In this document: piece by piece, positions 22,610-36,800 of the stretch
Layout of the letters: each line of letters starts with the position of its first letter
Numbering within the stretch: the stretch's first letter is position 1
Assembly: GCA_018806985.1 (NCBI GenBank)
Contig: JADANN010000460.1
Location: 558,001 to 622,000 of the forward strand
DNA: 64,000 bases
Direction: 5' to 3'
Origin: Angiostrongylus vasorum
Lineage: Eukaryota; Nematoda; Chromadorea; Rhabditida; Metastrongylidae
Position numbers and translations under genes: made by a program
The notes under the pieces: model-generated
Seen by the model: only the letters and a program-made list of their open reading frames with translations
Databases searched by the model: none
Told to the model about the DNA's origin: nothing

Positions 22610-25055
22610 GCTGTTCTGTCCTTTGCGTCGTCTACACAGCTAATGGTAGATCTTTTAATTTTCTCCAAGAGATGCGGTCATTATTGATTCTACTAGTGCA
22701 AAGTGATGGCATCGTGTACAACTCAAACAATATTTGACCCAATATAATTGAGATTCAGCAAGACTTGATAATGAAATGCTAAAGCCGTCAGTACCAACAA
22801 TAAAAAAACAAGTGTCTACAAGATTGCTGATAACACTAAATTGTGGGATATCAGGGAGTAATTTTCACATGACCCGATATCACATATTATGGCGATGTTA
22901 GCAGTTCTTGAATTCGTCGTCTCAAATCCATTGCACAAGAATGGTTCCTTATTTCGAGTTTGTATGCAGGATCGAAAGTGCTTGAGGATCTCAGCGTTAT
23001 CTGTGAATACTTTCTTCGACTATTGGGTATACAACAAGTTGCTTAAAAAATTTTCATGGCCCAGTTTTCGACGTCTTTGTCTTTTACAGAGCCAGGTTTA
23101 TTTGAGTCGATTGTCCATGGTCATTTAATCTTGTGATGTGTGTCTTCGTAGTAGCATCGATTCTAATCCTGTGCAGCAGTGCAACGCTCTAATGAAGTGA
23201 TATTATCGTAAGTTATCCGTTATAATTTCGTTGTTTTTACAAGTTACTTTTCAATTGCAAGTTATTTCACCATATCGCAATTGATACAGTGCAATACCTA
23301 TGCAATACCGGCTAGTTCGGGATAGATTCGCTTAATGAAGCGAAATTGTCATTAGTAGATAGTCAGTCTACAACCCCCCTATATAAAAGGCCACTTCTGA
23401 ATGATATTACTTCACTTGAGACGTGCTACATCACTCCGGATTTTTCGAGCCTTGGACAATTGGCCAGTGCTCGAACCACAGCCTTGGGCATATTGAGCGG
23501 CCAATATTCGATATTTTAACTTGTTATCAGTTCGATTAGAAAGAAAATTCTGCATTATTCCATGTTCTTTGATGAATACATAGCACTAGTGAGAAATAGT
23601 TCAGAATATATGCAGAAATCTATTCAATTGGAAAACACCACATTGGTAAATTTAAGCTGCTTATTAAGCATTAGCAACTAATCGCCATGTGTGATGAAAA
23701 CACGCGCAATGTGGCTACGGTTAGTGCCCTATTTATATAAATCTAGAAAAATCACCTTTATTTGTTCACTGATTTCCAAAGTGGAATGGACTTTATAACT
23801 AATTAACAACTGAGATCTGTGACATTCTTCTTTGATAGAAGTGTTTTGTCCACACCAGCAAGAGAGTCCGAACACTGTTTCACGACTTTTTCTTCTAAGT
23901 TTTCTATCACAACACGACAGTTATTGATTCTGAACAAAAAGTCATAGAAAAGTCGCGAGTTGAAGTTAGATGAGCAACGAACGACTGGCAGAGACCAGTG
24001 TTGCTGTTTACACTTCATGCAGATATAAATGGAATTCCATACAAGATTTGTTGAATACTTTGTTAGTGGCAGCCATCTGAATATTCTGCACACTTCTGCA
24101 TGCGCAGCTAGAATGTAGAGAATTGTTTCGAATTTTTTATCGGGTATCTGTAAAACTTACATAGATAAACCAAACCCCGGAAATTTTTGCAGAAAGTCGG
24201 AATTATAGCACTTCAAAACAAATGGAAGGAATGATAAATCCTGTTTGAAGACGTGGGCTGAAGTTTTCGGCGAGCTTCTACGATTGCAAAAATGCCATAG
24301 AGATACATTGAAATACTTAGAGCAATACTCCAAGCTGAAACAAATTGTTGAGGTAGACTCACTTCAGAAAGCTTTAGAAAGAATACTCTTTCAGTTTAGG
24401 ATCCAGCGGATTGAATATTAAAGAAATCTATTAAGAATTAAGGAAAGTTCGATCTTTCGGCACGGCGTCGTTGCCGTTATGGTCACTCCAGCGCAGCGGT
24501 TTCCGAGCGTCGAACTTCTCATTCAGAGTAGAAGAATCAACATACCGTGGGTGACACTTTGACACTCTCCGACAGCAGAAATTCGTAGAACCTATGAATA
24601 TCCTTGGCTTTGCGGCCAGCTTGTGTTTGCTAAATTTCCTTTGTCTTGTATCTTCTTTTTTTTTACGAAGTATGGTTTGCCAATGAAGCCTACTGTACAA
24701 ACGAAAGAAGTGCCTGCTAAAGTCTTCACTCTTGATTTCTTCTTTTCTCCTGCTTTTCGTCACTTCTGTTTAAATTTGCATGTCCACTTACGGAAGTAAT
24801 TAATGTACTATTTAAATACAACGTTTAACTACTAGATTATGGGCTCTGCTCACTCTTGATGTTTTATTGCAAGTGAAACTCGCCATCAAGTTAGAATATG
24901 AAGAAGATTTCACAACATAGTGTTATCATAATCACTTGTTTATATTTTCTCTTCACTTTTGTCACTGTTTTGGCTTTGAAAAAGAAAAAGACTAGATATT
25001 TTCTGAATAAAGCTTCTTTTAACGATTATCTCGTGTTAGCTTAGCTAGACGGACG
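22610..25055. other. Long stretch without a recognised gene
   Basis: Two minus-strand ORFs (24093-23803 and 24763-24431) and one plus-strand ORF (22889-23128) are open, but I recognise none. 24930-25055 resembles 61300-61440 (AATAAAGCTTCTTTT, TCGTGTTAGCTTA), suggesting an uncharacterised dispersed repeat. Confidence 0.35.
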
Positions 25056-25059
25056 CATC

Positions 25060-25740
25060 CGAATGCTTCAGCTACGCCTGTCTAAATAGGGAAATCAACA
25101 TGATGAACGACTTAGCTTCGGGGTTGAGCACGAGGGAGCGAACGGCTTAGGGAGCTTCTAAAAGAGTAGAGTAGATAGTGAAGAAAACAAAGGGCACTCG
25201 ACTCCGTGCCAACCTTTTCGATTCCGCGATTCTTCCCGCCTTAACGTATGCGTCAAAAACTTGGTCGCTACGTAAGCGAGATGAAAGACCACTCAGCGTT
25301 ACGGGCCGCACAGTCGAAAGGACGATGCGAAGAGTTTTTTGGCATCACTCATGTGAGAGAGGGGATCCGAAAGTTTGACCTATGTTAACGGTCGAAAAGC
25401 AGAGATTCCGTTTTACACGCGAAAATGTCGAAGATAATGTAGGCCGTACACGTAATGCGCGTGAACAACAGAAGATGGACACGAGCCGATATTGACTGGC
25501 TTCCAGTGAATATTCAACGAACAATAGGAAGAGCACTCATGCGATAGTCAGACTTCTTCACGAAAACCCTACAACGAGTCCCTAGAGCTAACAGAACTCA
25601 GCTAGCATTCTTGCACGCAACAGGGAGAAATGGAAATTTTGCTCACTTCAGTTCGAATCACTAGACCATTAAAGGGACGACACTTGATACAGGTGATAAG
25701 TAATCAGGTCCGTTTCGACATTCCTAAATTTGAACTAAAC
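25060..25740 (+). mobile_element. RTE-2 3' end (C-terminal RT region and tail)
   Basis: REINMMNDLASGLSTRERTA with an in-frame stop, then KKTKGTRLRANLFDSAILPA and LTYASKTWSLRKRDE, match the C-terminal domain of RTE-type polymerases. Downstream there are only frame-broken remains (NWKF-type end) to about 25740. No active potential. Confidence 0.8.
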
Positions 25741-25784
25741 GGAAATGATCACAATTTTTAACTTATTCTTTACTGCCTCTCTTT

Positions 25785-25860
25785 TTAATGGCAAGGTATA
25801 TTGCAAAAATATAACTTCAATGATGCTGAGATATTTGCAAAACTCCAGACCGCAGGACCA
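25785..25860 (-). repeat. SINE-B tail fragment
   Basis: TTTTTAATGGCAAGGTATAT and GATGCTGAGATATTTGCAAA followed by ACTCCAGACCGCAGG are the inverted SINE-B tail. Confidence 0.65.
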
Positions 25861-26204
25861 TTGGGACACTGATAAACTTGACTGCAAAAAATCTTCACTA
25901 GTCCCATTTTTCAACCGTAGAGATTCAGTTCTCGTCTTTAGGTGTTAAATGAAATTATGGACAAGCTAGCGTGGACAAGTATGCGAATTTAGCTAATTCC
26001 TTGACTGAAGTGAATTTAGAGGAACAGTTGCTGTTCAGTGTCATAGAGAGCAATTTGTGAATGTCGTCTTCTCTCCGTCATTTCGGGGACATTGCTCTCG
26101 AAGTTCCTAATTTCAACCACAACGTTTTGAATGGAATTATTTTGTATTGGGAAGTGTACAGTACAAATAGCCGCCACAGATTTGGGCATATCGCGATAAA
26201 TGGA

Positions 26205-26582
26205 TACGTGGACGGTCCGTCGTCACTGGTTGTGCGAGCCAAAGCATATTCTCTATTTTTCGGAGTTTTGTTGATTTAGCCATTGTGTTTTCCTCGAGCC
26301 CCGAAGTCAACCTGGCCAAAGTCTGCCCCAAGTCGTCACCACTACAGGCAGTCGCAGCCCTTCTCGGAGATCGGAGGGAGATTTGCCACCGTGCGAGTTT
26401 AATACCAGGACGGTGGCGGATCTTGGTATTGGTTTACTCTTAGCTAGGCTTCCTGATGGAAACGCCGGACTCCTTCTCAATTTGAGAGATCATGCCGCGA
26501 TGACGAATCCCCCCGCTGTACATCGCAGTACGACACCCAGGAACACCTCTCAGCCACAATGAGGCGGTAAACCGTTGGGAGG
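26205..26582 (-). repeat. SINE-L copy
   Basis: Full-length-like copy, starting GGATACGTGGACGGTCCGTC and ending GTAAACCGTTGGGAGG on the plus strand. Confidence 0.75.
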
Positions 26583-27002
26583 TATATCGAAATACTGGAA
26601 GTAAATAGAAAATTGCTAAGATTAGTCGAGTATCTCAGTTTCCGAACAGCAACAACATGCAAGATGTGTGTATCAAGTGCTACAATAGTCAAAGAAACAC
26701 TTATAGCGCCGTATTTTGCTCAAGACAGTGAAGAGCTCATTAACGCTTCTTACGAACTCGCGAACACAATTTCCAACAACTTCCTTTAGGTAGGTGTGCT
26801 CTTTCTGAATTAGATGTGTACTGCGGCAATAGTACACGTAAATCTTTAATATTGGTGAACCAAAAGGCTACACTGAAATCGCAAGCAAATTTCTCAATGA
26901 AACTCACCACCCACGAGGAGTAAATAAAGACGGCTCAGCCAAAATATGCCTCCTTCTAGGTAATCCCTCTGGAGCCAAATGATGTGAAAATGATGGTGAG
27001 AT
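26583..27002. other. Nothing recognised
   Basis: Spacer between two SINE-L copies in the same orientation. Short ORFs only. Confidence 0.4.
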
Positions 27003-27380
27003 ACTTGAATGGCCCGCCCTCACTGGTTGTACGGGCCCAGCACAATCTCCATTTTTTCGGAGATTTGCTGGTTAAGCCATTGTGGTTCTTTGGAATCCCG
27101 AGATCAGCCTGGCCAAAGTCTGCCACAGGTCGTCACCACCACAGGCAGTCGCAGCCCTTGTTGATCAGAGGGAGATTTGGCACTACGCGACCTTCACACC
27201 AGCACTATGGTGCAACATGGTATTGGTTTACTCTCAGCTTGGCTTCCTGAAGGAAAAAGCCGGAACCCTCCGCTACTGAGACCTTGCCGGAGGGATAAAT
27301 CCACCCACTGTACAAAGCAGCCCGACACCCAAGAACACCTCCCAGCCACGGTGAGGCAGTAAACCGTTGGAAGGCGGTGG
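27003..27380 (-). repeat. SINE-L copy
   Basis: Starts GATACTTGAATGGCCCGCCC and ends AAACCGTTGGAAGG on the plus strand. About 420 bp from the previous copy, same orientation, different flanks, so these are separate insertions. Confidence 0.75.
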
Positions 27381-30350
27381 TGAAAACATGTTATATTATT
27401 ATTAGCTTATTCTTTTATAGGCCTTATGTTCTAGTAGGATCTTAGGATTCGTATTAACGAAGGCTGTCTTGTCGGAGTCTGTTTTATCTCTTCTTGACGA
27501 GAAATATTAATGAACAGTATCGCGTTTCTATAAAAATAGAGTTCGTAGGAATATGTATAAGGGCTCATCACTGTATATACTTTCTAATGACTTGATTGAA
27601 AGACTTTGGTGTCAGGATTGATGTAAATGGAACATTTGAGTGTTCTTAAACGTTTTTCCCGAATATAGCGATGTATGGAAAGAAACATTGGGGTGACGGA
27701 AAGGAACTCTCGCATACATTTTGATACCGATTTACCGACTTTTTTTTGCCACAAAAATGTGGCCGATATAGGCCTTTCTTAATTAAACGCTCACAGCAAA
27801 GTTTCAAGTTTCGTCGTGATTCTGTTAATATTATCTCTGCTTTTCGAACATAGCGCTAGTACTTACTGCGTCTTCTGATTTCTAACACTGATGCCTATTG
27901 AGTTTTTTGCTTGTTTTTGTAAAGAACCTGATGTAAATCAGTTCACGGATGCACCAGGATTGAAGTATATCTTAATTTGACTCACATTTATAGAACCACA
28001 TCTTCTCGAACTTCTCATCATTCATAGAATACCTATTACGACAAGCACTCCATGCAAGACATGTGCATTGGACTACTTCTTCGGCAGTGCCTCTTCTTTG
28101 TGGTACTTCCTTAGCTTAGTGACTTCGCGATAATCTATACTTGAGATGGAACAACATGTCGCAACCTAAACTATTCGTGAGCAGCGACATTGAAGAAGTT
28201 AGAAAGTTGATTACATAATTTTCATAAAACACAATATCATTAATATTACATAATTCTTTGGTTGGAAACTTCGTTTTTCGGCATGTTATTTACCATGACT
28301 GTATTTTTTTTACAACAGAATTATCGAAGAGCTGAACTCCCCGTTTTATTTCCGAAAAAAGATACTGTAACAATTTTCTTTTGTTGCTCACCTCATCAAT
28401 TTTTTTAATGATCATTGAGTAGAGTATTTCACCTATAGATTTTAATATTTTCATTTTTTTAACTCTATGAGAGGTTCTGGCTCCATAGCTTCTATCTCAC
28501 TTTCATCCATCTTCACGTGTCATTTTAGTTTGCCGTCGATCGTCCTTGAGCCGACGGCCGCTACATTATATGTTCTAGTTGCTGGCTGTTTGGTACTACT
28601 GCATACTGATTACTATAGAAATATGGTAGGCCTACCAGAAACAACCAGTGTGGGCACATTTATAGTCTCATCAAGGGGAGGTAATTTAAATGATGTATCT
28701 ATACGCTTATTCGAGAAATACTGATTAGGCGGAAAAAGTAGAGGAACAATTTTTTTAATGAAGAAATAGGAAAATAATGGACATAAGGTTGCAGGTTACT
28801 AGACATCACGATGTCGCTGTGATGCCCAGCAAAGCGCCCTTGTTAAGCCATTGTCCAGTCGCAAACCAGCAAGTTTATTTTCTTCGACTTCGGTTTATTT
28901 TGAAAGTATGGAAGAAGAAAGATTCGTGAAAAGTTTTTTTCACTGCTTCTGCTTGTTGAAATACTGTTCAAACTAGTTTTTGTTACTTACATGGTGCCCT
29001 TGTAAAGGTCAACGTGGACTACTAAAGATAATATTTGAAAAACTGCAAAAATACACTTAACGATAATCGCTAAATATATTTTAGACATGAAAAAATATTG
29101 CAATTTACGGTTAGCTTAGAAATTAGACGTGGTATTGCCATAAAAGGAAACTGAAAGGTGACTATGAGCTAGAATCTCTCCGTGAAGGGCCAAATGATCT
29201 GCGAACCAGAAAGGTGAGGTGACTAGCTCACAGCGAATATTAGGTTCTGTAGGTCTCAGTAAACTTTCACCGAAAAGGAAAATAATCGATGTGACATAGA
29301 ATAGGAGTGTAGTATATCATCGTGTGTGCTCTGTATAGCGCTATGCTTACTCTCAATAAATATTATGTCTTTAAGGTTAGAATCCTCTCAGTAACTTTAT
29401 ATTCTTTATGACATCTTCATTGATATGATTCGTCTCATGGTTATGTGGCAACTGAAATTATTAAATACCTACTCTACTCTTCAGAATAGAGAACTCTTCA
29501 GGTGTTCTATACCACCTACCTGTATACAAATTATGTGCTGGAAATTATGTGAACACTTTTTTTCCGGCTCATTAATGATCCACTTTACGGTATTGCAGTC
29601 ATTCTTTTAATCTTATGATTTCGATACCATTTTGTAAATAATTATTCATCTACTGTTTTATCTACAAAACAACATGTAGCTGTTACGAGTACTCTGCCTT
29701 GATCCTAAATTGCTTATCGTTTTCTATGAGTGCATTTTTACACACTTCGTGTTTATTTCCTGCGCCAGAAGAACAGTGCTTATCAAATATCTCTAAGAGT
29801 GGAAAATATAGGACATTTGTTGCCTGTGACCTATTATTCTATGATATTTTTTGTGATAATGTCAACAATTCGTCGAATACCAGTTCGTTGCTATAAATAT
29901 CGCTGTAACACTGCATACGCATTTTAAGAAATGTTTGGAAGGTACATGACATCAAAAAAATCTTTCGCTACCAAAGCATCTAAGCAAAATATTCCGCAAA
30001 AAACGGTCTATTAGTTCAATTCATCTTCTATCACCACTGATCCATCGAGTAGTCTTAACTGCAATAGATCTCTCCGCCTGCCACAGCTCAATTGATCTAT
30101 TTCGCCTTTCAACGAACATAATCAGTATGGCATTCGCCGTTCGAGAAATCTTATTTGTCTACTTATACTCCTTTTGGCAAATGGTTTACTAGAGATTCAC
30201 ATCCGAGATAGCGTTTTTTTGTGATGACGCTCGTAGATAACTACACCATGTCACGTCGTTGCGAACGCAGGAGTATTACATCGAACTGTCACTAATTTTG
30301 TTTAAGGTTAGTAGCTTTTGTTGTATTTTTTTAGGAAGTTGCATAGATTT
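27381..30350. other. Long stretch without a recognised gene
   Basis: AT-rich. Around 27970-28140 both strands are open for about 45 codons, and at 28524-28625 an exon-like segment (acceptor TTTTAG, donor GTAGGC) encodes a hydrophobic stretch. Neither could be tied to a gene. Confidence 0.35.
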
Positions 30351-30351
30351 A

Positions 30352-30354
<3 letters not shown>

Positions 30355-30396
<42 letters not shown>
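30355..30396. repeat. (AT)n microsatellite
   Basis: About 21 AT units without interruption. A shorter (AT)10 tract follows at 30671-30690. The 280 bp between them has overlapping ORFs with no recognised product. Confidence 0.95.
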
Positions 30397-30399
<3 letters not shown>

Positions 30400-30872
30400 T
30401 ACAAACTTACACGCTCTACCTGATGTGCAAGAGCAGTTTGGAGAATAAAATTGCAACATTCTGATAATGGAAGATCCCAATCTTTTTTCGAATGGCGTAG
30501 GGGTTTCATCATGAAGAGCGATAGAGGTCGTGAAACCACCCACTTCCCCACAACTCGACCTTCTCGAGAACTATTGCGGCCTCGTCGCCATCCCGCACAC
30601 TGTGACCGAACTATCCTTGGCTTCCTTGCCACCTCAACTTTTTTCACCAACATCTTCTCCCAATATGCACATATATATATATATATATATGAATTAGACC
30701 TAATCTTTCTTCTTATCACCTCTACGTCTTGCAAATTATGAATCACGGTTGTATACAAGGCCTTCTGGAAATATTTAGCATATTTAGAAAGTTCTTCAGC
30801 AAAATAAACACTTCTTCTGGTTCGCTTTCTCCTTCCAACCGTATAACAAGGTTCACTTATTGTTTTTACTGA

Positions 30873-33800
30873 ATGTGGTGGTTCCTTATTCTCTGCGCTG
30901 GCGTGCCGACATTCGTCGATACTGTGGATCGGTCAAATTTCAAAATCTGTGATCAATCCGCATTTTGCAAGTAAGGTTGTTTTGTTTTCATGAGGCTTGA
31001 TTTAAATGTCATTTTCTTTGCCAACAATTGTTGAAAGTCTACGCTACTGTTGCTTCTTCATATGTATGTAGGTCAGACCTTGGGAACGCACTGCGATTTG
31101 TACACGTGGCACTTGCGGATCCAGTTCGTGTACCGTTTTTCTTGTTCCACCTTACGTTTCCATAGCAAATCATTTAAGGAATGCACACAAAGTACCCATA
31201 GCGAATAACTGACTTGTGTATCGTTGAGACTTACCGGGCCGTACTGTAACAACGACACAGTCAAATATAGGGAGTGGCCTCAATTTCTTTATAATAAGAA
31301 TTTTATGAGACCTTAGTGCAGCGACAATATCATATTACTATTACTTGTTTGAATAAAATACTATTAATTCGTTAAAGGAGACAACGATCCACCGCGGCAC
31401 CTACAGGATATGAAATTATCGAGGATTCTGTGAAATTCAACGATAGTGCGTTTCATGCTCAAATCAAAAACAAGGTGTGAGCAACTGAATGCCAAATTTC
31501 TTATGATCACAAGAGAGAAATTATTCTGTTGTTTACATCTTAGTAACAGAAGACAGACCGTTGCTTATGTTAGAAAGCCGATTTCAATTTCTAACCTTCA
31601 GCTTCAAACGTGCAAATCTTTGCTTATAGTAATCTTTATTATGTGGAACAAAGTTTCTTAAAATATGCAGATTTTTCCATCAAAATATGATCTTATGTAT
31701 TTAATTTTGCTGAAATTTCTCTCCACTTGTCATTTTGCATTTTCTTCATGCCGTCGGTTGGCTTTTTGTTTTCTATTTTCGATTCAATATTTTTTAGTCT
31801 GCCCAAAACGTCGCCCTCAATCATATGGTTGGTTGACTGGTCACAGGAACCGCTACCTTCCTCGAATAATCTCTGTTAGAAGATCCCAAGCACTTCTCCG
31901 GTATACGGTATAGTGACTGGGTATAGGGAAGACCTGAAATAGCTCGACCACAAATAACTTAGTCTTGCTACTCCGCACACTGCGCTCCATTATATGACGT
32001 CAAATGGTGAAACAACCGGTGGGAGACTGTGAGATCTCAATTTGCATTGGAGGTTACTGGAAGGATCAAAAAAAAATGTCAGTATCAAAACAACGCATAA
32101 CAACTGTTTTTTCTTCGCATTTTCAACCCAAGAATTTGTAAGGCAGCTTATTAATCTGTACGTAATTGCCTTGAAAGAGGCAAAAGCTAAGAGCGTTAAA
32201 GGGCAGTTAAATTTAAGGACCCTTGTCATTCGTGGAGAAATGTCCTATCTTGAAACACCCACTTCATCGACTCATACAGGTCCTATCAGAATGCTTGATC
32301 ATCCAGCGTCTTGTGCAAATGAAGATTGCAGTTGTGAACTTCTTCTTCTTCTTACGCAGATTATGAAGTGAATTAACTGCGTTCTTGGATGAGTTATAGG
32401 AAGTAATCCACTAACAAAAAGTCGCAAAAAATTTTTTTCGCGGGAAGTTGGAGGAAATGTTAGGAAGGGCTAGCGTGAGCGAATGCAAGATCGGATTTAG
32501 AATGAGATATCAAAGCTGAAATGCAAACCATCTTCGTTGACTTCAGTTTGCAGCACGGCCCTCTCATGTGACCTATGGTGGTGGCACGTCCGTCAGGCCA
32601 TCCATCACTCTTTGCTCGATTCGGTCTTCGCTTTCTCCATTCTAAGGCCATCTTTAAACAAGAGAAGTACAAGTGCTGAATAACAAGAACCTTTCCTTTG
32701 ATGACGAGCAAGTCATTGACGACACAACCGAGAGCTACGATATGCTAGTCGAAAGAATTAAGACCTATTCCAAACACTCCTCAGTTGTTTATTTGCATAC
32801 TTGTCCACACCACTAAAGCGGTGTTTTGAGAGCAAAACTGAAGCGAAATCTGACTGTGAGATGCTTAATATCTGCTTGGTTATAATCACCAGCTGAAGAT
32901 GGTTTTAGAGGAATGCTAATAACGTTTCAGTCTAAAATGACTATTAGCAGCTGCTTGAAAGAATATCCATTCTAAAGAATTTCCACAGGAACCAACAAAA
33001 AATATCATGCCCTCTATAAGTAATGATAAGTGAGGAGAAGACTATCAAGACTTCACGCGATAATATGACGGTGACTAAGGAAAGCATATTCTCCAACATA
33101 TTCCATTCCATTACAACGGTTCCGCAAATATCCTTCTCGACTTTTTCCCCTCCAATGTGCGGGTTGTGCTCAAGTGCATGAAGAAAAATTCCAACCTATT
33201 GCTAGCTTCCACCTTGAAGACGTTCTACAAATTCTAACAAGGAGCCCTGCAGTGATTATCAAACAATATTGATGCGATTTTACAATTGGATAAACCTAAC
33301 CTCATCAGCGACTGTGCCACACGGTTCATATTCGAACAGCAGCAAGACGCATGGAAAACTTTTAGAATTTTCGGGATTTTCGACCGATTATTGGTTGCAC
33401 GTGATAATGTTGAAACAGATGTTGTTCTCTTAGCTCCCGCTGATCAAAGAGTGTACTGATCCTACATAGTATTGCGAGTAAATCACCAAGAACTTGGCTC
33501 ACGAAATCTGACTTTGCCATGAATAACAAATTGTGATGGATGGTACTTTGATTAGAGAGACAAGATTGAACAGGCACCTTAAGCGTTTATAGAGTATAGG
33601 AAAAAAATAGAGGGATTCTGCAGAAGAGTTGGAGCAACGTCATCCCCATTAAAAACTTCAGCGGAGCAACCGCCTCGTTGACTGACCAAAAACTCTGTTT
33701 TGTCTTTTTTGAATTAACCTTCAGTCAAACACTGCTATACAGCCAAGGCTTAAGGTGATATTCCAACAACGTCGAGGATTTCACATTTCGCTCAGAGAAT

Positions 33801-36800
33801 GTCTTATGAGCGTCTTTTGGAATATTACCGATACACGCAGTATCAAGGCATACCGTGCATTTCATGGTTACGAAAATTATTTCGACTGAGAAATTCAGGA
33901 ACACACATTTCAAGGGCGAAGCAATGACGGTCCTGTCAAGTGATGAGAGCACTCGACGACAAATGGACGACAGAAACTGTGAAAGAAACGTTAAAAAGAT
34001 TTAATCCTATCCATGACGTTCACCTATGACGTGGCTGGATATTTTCGAGGCTCATATCAATCGTCTGTGGTCCATTCCAGGTGGTTTTCCAGCAGAGAAT
34101 GCTTCATATTTGACATGAAAATGAAATATGCCACCATAATCGAAGCAGCCAGTAAGAGGGGGATGGTGAGGATATTCAACGTCCCGTCCTTTCTAACCTT
34201 CACTGTCCTTATCTCTGTTATAAAATTTTGAGAAGATACATGCAGCAATAAGTCTGTATCCAACCGGCTTCTTCTATTTGGGTTCAAGTCTGAAAAAGAA
34301 GGGTACCTAAACTAATATTTTTCATTTTCGTCCGTTATCCTAGATTGAACCAAATTACAATGTTCAACTCTTTATTTGCTGCCTATTTTTCCCTCATAGT
34401 AGGGTATAGTATAAAATACAACCACAAAGATGTGAGATATGAGTGAACCCCGGGGCCTTTGTGGCACTTCGAACCCGTGATTATGCTTTTTCGGGGGTAT
34501 AACGTTCTATCCACTATACCAACCGATGCCATTGTTTTGCCTTCTTCTCAGCCAGTTTTTTTTTATCATTCCCGCTGACGGATGACTGCTAATAGAACCG
34601 TTAGAGTAAAAAATATAGCTGAGAGAATGGCAAGGCAAAGGCCTCAGTAGGCGTGGTGGATAACACGTGAACCTGCTAAAAGCATGGTTGCGGGTTCAAG
34701 GCTTAAATGAGGGCACGTGCTTTGCCGTATCTTCTCAGCCTTATGGTTGGATACAAATTAATATTTAACAGAGGTAAGGCGGAATATGACCTTTAGCTGG
34801 TAAATGTTATGAACACAAATGCACAAGACCTTATTTATAAGCAAATATTTAGTGTTTCGAAAGAAAAAATCTATCACTTTTTGTTGTATATATTATTTTT
34901 ACCTTTGTTATAAAAAGTTACATGACGGGTAGTCATCGTCAGTCATGAACTCGTTTAATTTGCGTTCATCAATGTGACTAATTTTCAGGATCTCACACTC
35001 GACCTCTTTCTTATTGCTTTACACGATTCGACATTTCGGTGAGATCTCCATTCATAAATCACAACTTTGTCCAAGTATCATTTAACAGATCTAGTGGGAA
35101 AAAACACTAGAGTGAAGCGCTGTTAAACATTTAATACAAAGTTTTTATCTTTCCTAAGAATTTTCTTGTTTCTAGCTCTACGAAGAACGGTATTTTTTTC
35201 TAGTATGAATCGGCCAGTGGGCGTCAAAGAAAGTGCGATTTTTAAAAAATAAAATCAGCATTTTTTTTGAACATTACTCTAGGATAATAATCGACGAACC
35301 TCCTGGAGCGATACGGAAGCGTTATCGACCACTCGATTCTCTGGTCGAGAGAAACCCAAAACAGCAGAAACTCAAAAGAACAAAAACCGAGAAAGCAATC
35401 TCGACATTGTTTACGGAAGATGGACACAGAGTCGTGGTCAACCATAGTCCGTTTAGGATAGATCTTTACTCGAAGGAAATACTGGTAAGAGATATGTTAT
35501 GAGAACAAGTCTTCCGACTATAATGGGTCATTTCACTTTTTTCCAAGGTTGTCTCCATTAATTCTGCCGGCCTTCTTATGATAGAGCCATTCAAAAAGAA
35601 GGTGCTTCTAACTGATCGTGAAAAAGGATACTGGGAAGAGACGTTCAAGGAGTACAAGGATTCAAAACCATATGGTAAAGTTGAAATAGTGATATTATCA
35701 GTAACAGTCTATTATATTGTTAGCTTTAAAACAAGTGTTGATAAATACCCACTCTAAAAAAATGGCTTCAGCCGAAGTAACTAGGTATGTAATGAAGCCG
35801 TTTGCACACTGGGGTCGCATGTACCCAAAGGATTCTCTATTCTTCTCCTAACGATCATCACGTATGACTATAGAGGGATTTTTTAATTGTGATATCTTAA
35901 ACTAATATTTTATGATCCCTGAATCATAATTGTTCGCGTTCGTCAAAAGTGTTAAGTGCAAAGTCTAAAAAGATGTTACACGAGTCAGTTGTATTTCAGA
36001 AGATATCTTTTGCAAATTTAATGAATGGTGAATAAAAATTACGAACATTGCTAAATCTGAGCTGCGACAAAGATGCGCTAAGTCCAGTAGGATAACGTGG
36101 AGTTCTGTGTCCGTCAAATGATCGTTGGTCTCTCAAAGATGCCTTATCGTGCTCATGTCGCTTTCATTCTTGTTCACAATTCGTTCATTTTGTCTTCCAC
36201 GTCCACTGAACGCCGTAGATGCATAATCAGCTTTTCGTGAATAGGGCTTTTGACGATTTTTTCTCACCTCTATTCCTTTGGCTCTTCGCTAAGGTGTCTT
36301 AGCATTGCCTCACTCTTAGTGGTGGGTCGTGGAAAAGATGACAATGTTACTGCTAAAGCGATAGGATAGGGACATGTCGTCGACGCATTTACCATTCTCG
36401 TGAGTATCTAACCAATTCATCATCCATTCACCCATTGCACTGCTACGATGAACAGCTTCCCACTGATAGTGCAACCAGGTTTTACCCTTTTTTTAGCAGG
36501 GATGGTGAGTATCTGATAGAAGAGCTATGTTTTAGTGCAGGATTTACCATAGCACCCAACAAGCGCTTGTTTCGCCGTTGTGAACGCTTTTGGTGATCGA
36601 CAAAAGTTACAGCAATTCCTGAGTAATACTCACTGCTGACTGTTCCTTAGATTTTGGAGTGAAGAATACGGCTTGATCTTTCTTCAATAAAGTTTCTCTG
36701 GCCTACAATGAGGGTGTTGGGAGGGGAACTACTGAGTAGATCCTGTGTGCTCAATTTCACGTAGTCGTGAGAGGCAATAGTAAAACCATTCTCGTTCACC

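Larger units (their letters stand above)
31475..34988 (+). other. Glucosidase intron 2 (3.5 kb) contents
   Basis: Holds a decayed RTE-1 piece (31920-32640), about 1.7 kb with nothing recognised, and an inverted SINE-B pair (34385-34770). Donor GTGTGA, acceptor ATTTTCAG. Confidence 0.6.

Noticed and set aside
24431..24763. 110-aa minus-strand ORF with a Cys-Cys pair (STNFCCRRVSKC)
   Set aside because: I considered a secreted Cys-rich peptide, but there is no signal peptide or partner exon, and the surrounding DNA is repeat debris.
27970..28140. Minus-strand exon candidate (EEVVQCTCLAWSACRNRYSM) and a plus-strand ORF opposite it
   Set aside because: Plausible splice sites exist on the minus strand, but no neighbouring exon or family could be recognised, and both strands are open.
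28524..28625. Exon-like hydrophobic segment (TLYVLVAGCLVLLHTDYY)
   Set aside because: Isolated, no partner exons; could be chance in AT-rich DNA.
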